Of a stretch of DNA of 64,000 nucleotides, positions 58,358 to 64,000 are shown one piece after another (position 1 is the stretch's first letter; every line of letters begins with the position of its first letter). Source of the DNA: Schistosoma haematobium (lineage: Eukaryota > Platyhelminthes > Trematoda > Strigeidida > Schistosomatidae). Below the pieces are notes generated by a model. The model was not told where the DNA came from. It worked only from the letters and a program-made list of their open reading frames with translations, and did no database searches. The stretch is taken from assembly GCF_000699445.3 (NCBI RefSeq), contig NC_067196.1, positions 1,922,001 through 1,986,000 of the forward strand, read 5' to 3'. The position numbers and the translations under genes are program-made.

Positions 58358-59335
58358 TATGTCACCACAGAGTAATTGATAAATCAGTGAACACACTGAT
58401 GCACAGTTTATATATAGATATGTACAACTGGGTCATCTGGTTCTCATGTCCTCACTAGCTCACCTTAAGTGAGTTTGAGGACACAAACAATGTAATGAGA
58501 GATTTTCTCAAATATTAACAGTTCGTCATTTCACGTTACAATATGTTGATGTTGAAGTGTTGTGTGGACCTCTCATTGTTTCACACTGTCTTGTGAATTC
58601 ATATTTTACGATAATATCATTACATTACAGTGGAATCGCTATCTTCGCAAATATTCAAACCACAATTATCGCATATTTGAGACCGTAGATGATGTTTCTC
58701 TTCATTAAGAAGGTTCAACCGAGACCTTTAATATAAAATCTGCATTACAGACATCAGCATCAACTCGTCCCATCTGAAAATAAAAAGTCTTCATGTCCCA
58801 GATAAACTTTACTTGACGATTGTTGCAGCAATTCGGAATCATATTTGAGACCGTAGATGACGTTTCTCTTCATTGAGAATGTTCATGCAACCGATACATT
58901 TAATATAAAAGCTGCATTACAGACATCAGCATCAACTCTTTCCATTTGAGAATAAGAAATCTTCATGTTCCAGAAAATTTTTGCTTGATAATTTCTGCAG
59001 CAATTCAAAAGACTTTTACGGTCTCCCACATTGTATGAGCATTCCATGTTCTTAAATAATGGTTGCTCTGGTTGACAGAAGGAAGAAATTCTTCGCAACA
59101 TGCAAAGGACCTTGGCTTTCACCATGAGGCATCATAAATCGTCCAAATGAAGACATTCCTTGAATTATTTTTCTGTATTTGTGCGAACTCATAAAAGGAA
59201 GAATTCCATTGAAGGTGATAATGGGTGTTATTTCAGATATTTCGATAGCCAGACCAAACATATGGATGCAGATTGATAGGCAAATGTTTGACGAAAATCT
59301 AAACCACAATTGCCTATAATTTCACCGACTGTCAT

Positions 59336-62300
59336 CAAATGTGTTAAATAACAAACCTATAAGAGATTACTTTCCACAACACTTTTTCTCTGTGCAAGAT
59401 GGATTACTAGGTTACCCACCATCTACACAACGCCAACTAACAAGTGCTTATCTCAACTGTCCGCCTAGCCTAGTCCAACAAACTAGTCCACTTCATCAAA
59501 ATAGGGATTTTTTGACCTTCAGAAATTCCTAATCTCAATAGAAATAAAGTTCGCTCAAGCGATAGCTCATATGATCGGGCAAACATAATTAACCACAGTC
59601 TATGTATTTCCCAAATACATAACATCAATAGGGAAACGCCCGTTTTTTCACACTCCAAACTCCCTTTTGAACTTACTACTTATTAATGCATGTTCACTTT
59701 TGAACAGAATTTCCGCCCTGAAAACATTAGCTTTTCTAGCCAAGCCTTCTTGCATACCAATCATTAAAACATGGTGCTCTCAAGCAGTATCTGATTCAGA
59801 ATTAAATATCCCGAACTTTCGACTCTATCGCAGTGACAGAGAAATTAAGCGAGGAGGTGGTTGTATTATATATGCTTTGAATACCCTAACAACTAATAAA
59901 GTTGGAGGTAGTGTCCTGAATGTTTATCAGAATCTGTCTGGATGTCAGTCAACACCCTGAATCATAGTCTACTATTTGGATGCATATACAGAGCTTCTGA
60001 TAGTTCGATTATTGGGAGTTATCTTATTATCAATGCCTTCATACATGCATCTGCTCTAAACTTTAATGCTAAGGTTATCACTGAAAATTTCAACTATCCT
60101 GGGATTACCAGTTGTTGTCAGTCATGTAATGATGAGTTCTCGGCAACCGTTTACGTGCAATGTTGGTTACAGTGGATTCGAACCCCAAATAGAAACGATA
60201 GTATACTTGATCTAATATTTAGTAGAGATATTATCCCACTATCTGTAAAAGTATACGATAAATTTGAAAGCAGTTAACATAAGATAGTAGCTTGTTCTCT
60301 CCCTATATATCCTTCTTATAATCAACCGATTCAAAAAGTCTGTCAATATAGAGACTATAGTCATGCTGACTGGGATCTCCTGCATTCACTGGTTAAACTT
60401 TCAGACTGCGATAACGTTTTCTCATGTAACAGTCTCATAAGTCCATCGACGAATTCTATCTGATCGTTAACTTCTGTCTAGATTCCTGTGTAACTCTTAA
60501 AACGTACAGCTTTAGTAAACCCTACGAATTATATATACCAGCTAAATATTGTAATAAACTGAGACGCCTATGGAATCATTACTTTAAGTTAAATGAATTT
60601 ACGGCAGCTGCACAAATAACAATAATTTTTAACCAAATTGAAGAGAGACATAGGTTAAAAGCCATTAATATGAGGAGATGCTAGCACTTAATACTAACTC
60701 GAAGGTACAAAACTTAACACTACTTTTCAATAAAAGCGCTAAAGCAACTGAAAATTCTGATATACCATGCATCCAGCATAATAGCACTTTTACATACGAC
60801 TCTAAACCTATAACAGACGTGTTCAGTGGTATTTTTGAGAATGGTGTTGGAAATACAAGTGGCTCTGCTTCAAGAGTTATATGCGTGACTAGCAACAAGA
60901 TAAAATCTATTTCCTTCATATGCATGATAACTAATAAGGCTATTAACACCCTTTGGCTTTCGAGAGGTCATGGGGCAGACGGTATTTCATCTTTTCTCTA
61001 CAAATATGGTGGTCCAGATATTCCACTTCTTCTAAAGCTGTTTACTCTCTCTCCATGGAAACTGGTTCTTACCCTTACTAATGGAAAACGCGTAAATCAT
61101 ACAATGTTACAAATCAGAAGATAAGACTTACGTAAACAATTATCGACCGATCAATATTACTCCGGTTGTCCCTAGGAGTATGGAAAAACTATAAGCGATG
61201 AACTTTTCAACTATTTACTCGCTGGAAAGTTTATCAATGATACTCAACACGGATTTCTTAAAGATCGATCTTGCATGACATGTCATTTCGACTTCTTTAA
61301 TTTAGTTTTTTATCTACGTAGCTAAGGATATGTAGTCTTAATGCTATATCTGCACATTTCTAAAGCCTTTGACATGGTTAAACACCAACTTCTTATAAGT
61401 AAGTTTGCATTTTATGGGGTTCAAAATCCTTTGCTTGCTTGGTTTGATTCCTTTCTCAGCAATCGACATCGAATAGTCAAAATTAACTCCTCGATGTCTA
61501 ACGCTGTCCCTGTTACAAGTGGTGTAATACAAGGTAGTGGCTTAGTCCCTTTTTTGCTCTTTTTTAATGTACAAAGTTTGTGTTTGACCCCTTCTAGAAT
61601 ATTGCGCGTTTATACTTAGCAGTGCGCGCATAAAGGATAAAATAAGGTTTGAATCAGTACAGAGACGTTTTACACTTCGTATTCTTGGAGCTGATTGCAC
61701 CTTTACTTATGAATCTTAATGCCATAAACTTGGGCTAGACCTTTTATGGAAGAAGAGATTGAAACTAAATCTTTACTTTTTCAAACTACTCAATAAACTA
61801 TCTTAGACATCCAATCACGTGATTCAATATGCCAAAACCTCTCACCATGACATTCGTAATTACTTGGCACTAGTGAAACAAACTCATTCTAACTCATCTA
61901 TTAATATGAATTACTTTACCTGTAACTTTTCTAGACTCTGGAATAATTTATCACAATCTATCCGTACGATAAAATCACTCACTCTAATTGTTCTCTGCAT
62001 CGATGCATACTGGTCCTCTAAAAATGCATTTAATGTTCTAGCACCTGTAAGTGTATCTCATTCCAAAAGTGATATTATTAGAACCTCAAATGCTTAGCGA
62101 TCCTTATTAGTGCATACCCTGAGTATAACCACCCACATACTGTCACCTTGTGTTAATACCGCGCCCAGCAAGTTTATCTGATTTGAATATTATCTAGCTT
62201 CAAAAGTATATCACTATTTCACATGACACGCATATAGGCAGACCTGATTGACATATTTTGGTAATTACTGCTTTGTTGTTCCCTGCTCTCTCTTTTTGTT

Positions 62301-62437
62301 TTAATTTCTCTAGTTGTAGAAAATTACATTTAATTTGATCTAGGACACGAAATGACTTCAATTACACTGTTCATAAATCAACGGACTGTCCATTGAAAAA
62401 GAATTTTCTTTAAAATTCTCGGCTGATGTATTGGATT
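59336..62437 (+). mobile_element. CR1-like non-LTR retrotransposon, inactivated, copy 2
   Basis: Carried along in the large duplication; equivalent to 33880-36980 with the same lesions (endonuclease Glu to Lys, reverse transcriptase Asp to His, missing FADD). One T-run near 59642 is one base longer than in copy 1. Because both copies share their flanks, only one insertion happened. Confidence 0.8.
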
Positions 62438-63008
62438 CATAATTCAATCAAGGGTTGATCGCTTCATGTAATCATCATCATTATGTTATGCCTTCTCTTC
62501 ACATAGATCTTGTAAGACATATGTAGTACAAGTGTATGTGAAATTAATCAATGAAACGACATAAATTATAAAAATCATTTGAAAGAAACTGTTTGTCGTT
62601 ATAAGTAGTATGCACTACAGTATCATTCCATCATCTGTAACTGAACCTAGATCACCTGCTTTTCTCTTCGCATTCTCATTAATTGAATTGTAATAGTATA
62701 GATTGTTCATATTAATATACATTGAGTATGAGAATAAAAGTTCAAGATAAATATGTTAGAGTGTAAAAGTGACTCTCTCTGTCTCTCAACACAAGAAACA
62801 TAGGTCAAGTACACTTACCACAACAGTGAGGTCAACCAACAAATCACCATCATTCCCTCTCCAAATCTACTCCACTCATATTATCAACCACTCACTCATT
62901 CACTCAACAATAACACATGCTGCAATCTCACTCTCACATTGACCTTCACAGAATCACAGATACTAACACGAGACAATTGTATGTCCACTCACTCTATCTC
63001 ACAGACAG

Positions 63009-63015
63009 TATAAAA
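63009..63015 (+). promoter_or_regulatory. TATA box of A4
   Basis: TATAAAA in the family context, 92 bases before the first ATG; preceded by the CACTC-rich pyrimidine tract (62870-62998). Confidence 0.65.
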
Positions 63016-63100
63016 GCAATGTGTCCACATCTATTCACAGTGCTTCTCTTCGTATCCCATTGAAACACATTTCTAGTGTTTTGCTAGTGTTGTTGGTTCA

Positions 63101-63595
63101 ATGAGAATGGTGAGTGTTCATCTTGTATTAGTTAATTGATATGTTCAGATCCAGTTGACAGTGTTGTTGTCAGTAGTGACGATTGTGTCACTTGATAATT
63201 CAGTGAGTGGTGAGATCTTGTTATTGAAAAATGAAGTAGTTCCATTTCTAGTTGGTGCAGGTGAGTTGTTCCATGTGATTGATGTTTTATTACTTTCAAT
63301 ACCCTTTATTAAAAATCCTCATTTCTGATTATTTCATGATGGCTGAGTAGTTGTTTCGTTTAGACTTGCCTGCGATGTTTATTTGTACAGCAGACGTTTG
63401 AATTTTTTGAACATGACTGGTTTTGTTTTTGTAGGAATGGCTAATGAAGTTGCTGCCAGATCTCGTCCAATGGAGAAAAAAAGCGGAAAGGGAAAACCCA
63501 AAAATGGTGTAAAAAAGAAGAATAAAGACACCAGTTTCATCGATATTTTTGTAAGTACCACGACTACCAATCCTCCTGAAGCAGTCCGTAAATAA
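63101..63595 (+). CDS. Family A small secreted basic protein, copy A4 (intact, spliced)
   Basis: Exon 1 ends ATGAGAATG (63101-63109) before GTGAGT, so two in-frame starts are possible (91 or 93 residues). Intron 1 is 39 nt; exon 2 is 63149-63260 (112 nt); intron 2 is 174 nt; exon 3 is 63435-63595. The product has a hydrophobic signal peptide (LTVLLSVVTIVSL), a linker (NEVVPFLVGAGMANEVAA), a Lys-rich stretch (KKSGKGKPKNGVKKKNK) and a Thr/Pro tail (TTTTNPPEAVRK). The TAA stop overlaps AATAAA. It differs from A1 mostly by amino acid changes and is nearly identical at DNA level to the frameshifted A3. Predicted to be secreted; function unknown. Confidence 0.75.
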
Positions 63596-64000
63596 ATCTT
63601 CTTCATGACTTTTACTGGTTCTCTGAATGTTTATTCGCATTTGAATTAGTGTATATTCTGTGAATATGAACTTTAGTTCAATGACGAACCCGATATTTAG
63701 TGATAATGAAACGAGCCATCACTGAGCAAAATGACTGTGTGACATGTTACATTATTTGCAAACGTATTCTGTAATATGAAATATTTGACCGATTTGAAGT
63801 AACAGAAAAACCAGTCGGTGACTTGCCGATGGTTCGTGAATAAGCAAATTGAATCCATCGACATAATATAATGACAAACATCGTAATTTTCCACTCAGTT
63901 TCACCTTGTGTGCTTCGAATGCTTACACCTCCTCGGCATATTCGTAGTCAAATTCTCACTACACTCCATGTCTATTCTTCGTGGATAAGTGATGAAACGC
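63596..64000 (+). repeat. 3' flank of A4
   Basis: Matches 38138-38544; the inverted X piece expected to follow lies beyond the window. Confidence 0.8.

Larger units (their letters stand above)
53089..64000 (+). repeat. Large direct duplication, copy 2 (runs off the window)
   Basis: Matches 25800-38544 at an offset of about 25456, with about 1.83 kb of the RTE-like relic missing at 53178. Contents in order: RTE tail (53178-53555), unassigned DNA (53556-55340), segment P (55340-56650), near-identical tract with B3 (56652-58839), chimeric tandem (58672-59009), CR1-like element (59336-62437), part of Y (62438-63008), A4 and its 3' flank. Confidence 0.95.

Overview
This is AT-rich eukaryotic DNA with very small 5' introns and no bacterial features. 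It carries decayed retroelements of the kinds known from blood flukes: CR1-like, two RTE-like, Penelope-like and Ty3/Gypsy-like elements, plus hammerhead-bearing SINEs. Together these point to a trematode, most likely a schistosome; the species cannot be read from the sequence. There is no large host gene. The window is a repeat-built cluster of two families of very short, spliced genes for predicted secreted peptides, called family A and family B here because I do not recognise a published name. Their layout (tiny 5' introns, signal-peptide exon, short variable tail exon, tandem copies) resembles schistosome micro-exon/egg-secreted protein families, but that is inference.

Family A (plus strand unless stated) encodes a signal peptide followed by a Lys/Arg-rich tail. 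A1 (9313-9835) is intact and has a second, tandemly duplicated terminal exon at 10270-10433. A2 (22201-22371) has lost everything after the start of exon 2. A3 (37646-38137) is frameshifted in a homopolymer. A5 (41542-42008, minus) has a dead splice donor and a nonsense codon. A4 (63101-63595) is intact. Family B (minus strand, divergent from A) encodes a 58-residue secreted peptide with a Lys-Arg site. Three identical intact copies lie at 17739-18185, 32455-32901 and 57911-58357; two splice-dead copies lie in the arms of a large inverted repeat at 1356-1793 and 5671-6108.

Layout: 1-1893 and 5571-7463 are arms of a nearly perfect inverted repeat. 4311-5577 and 7948-9213 are a direct repeat of the A upstream region, and A1 follows. 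11.6-13.7 kb holds a CR1-like relic. 15.3-25.4 kb is a second unit (B1, a Penelope-like insertion, A2). 26.1-28.1 kb is SINE plus RTE-like. 29.9-41.1 kb is a third unit (B2, a CR1-like element, A3). 41.5-43.9 kb is an inverted A unit (A5) with a solo LTR in its promoter. 44-53 kb is a graveyard of SINE, RTE and LTR-element pieces. 53.1 kb to the window end is a nearly identical direct copy of 25.8-38.5 kb, about 25.46 kb away (B3, CR1-like, A4).

Each A gene has segment X upstream and a diverged inverted piece of X downstream, so the units are themselves palindromic. Identity is mosaic, which suggests ongoing ectopic recombination or gene conversion. Four local names are used below: X (carries gene B), P (beyond the 3' end of B), Y (leads to the A promoter) and revX' (inverted X piece downstream of A).
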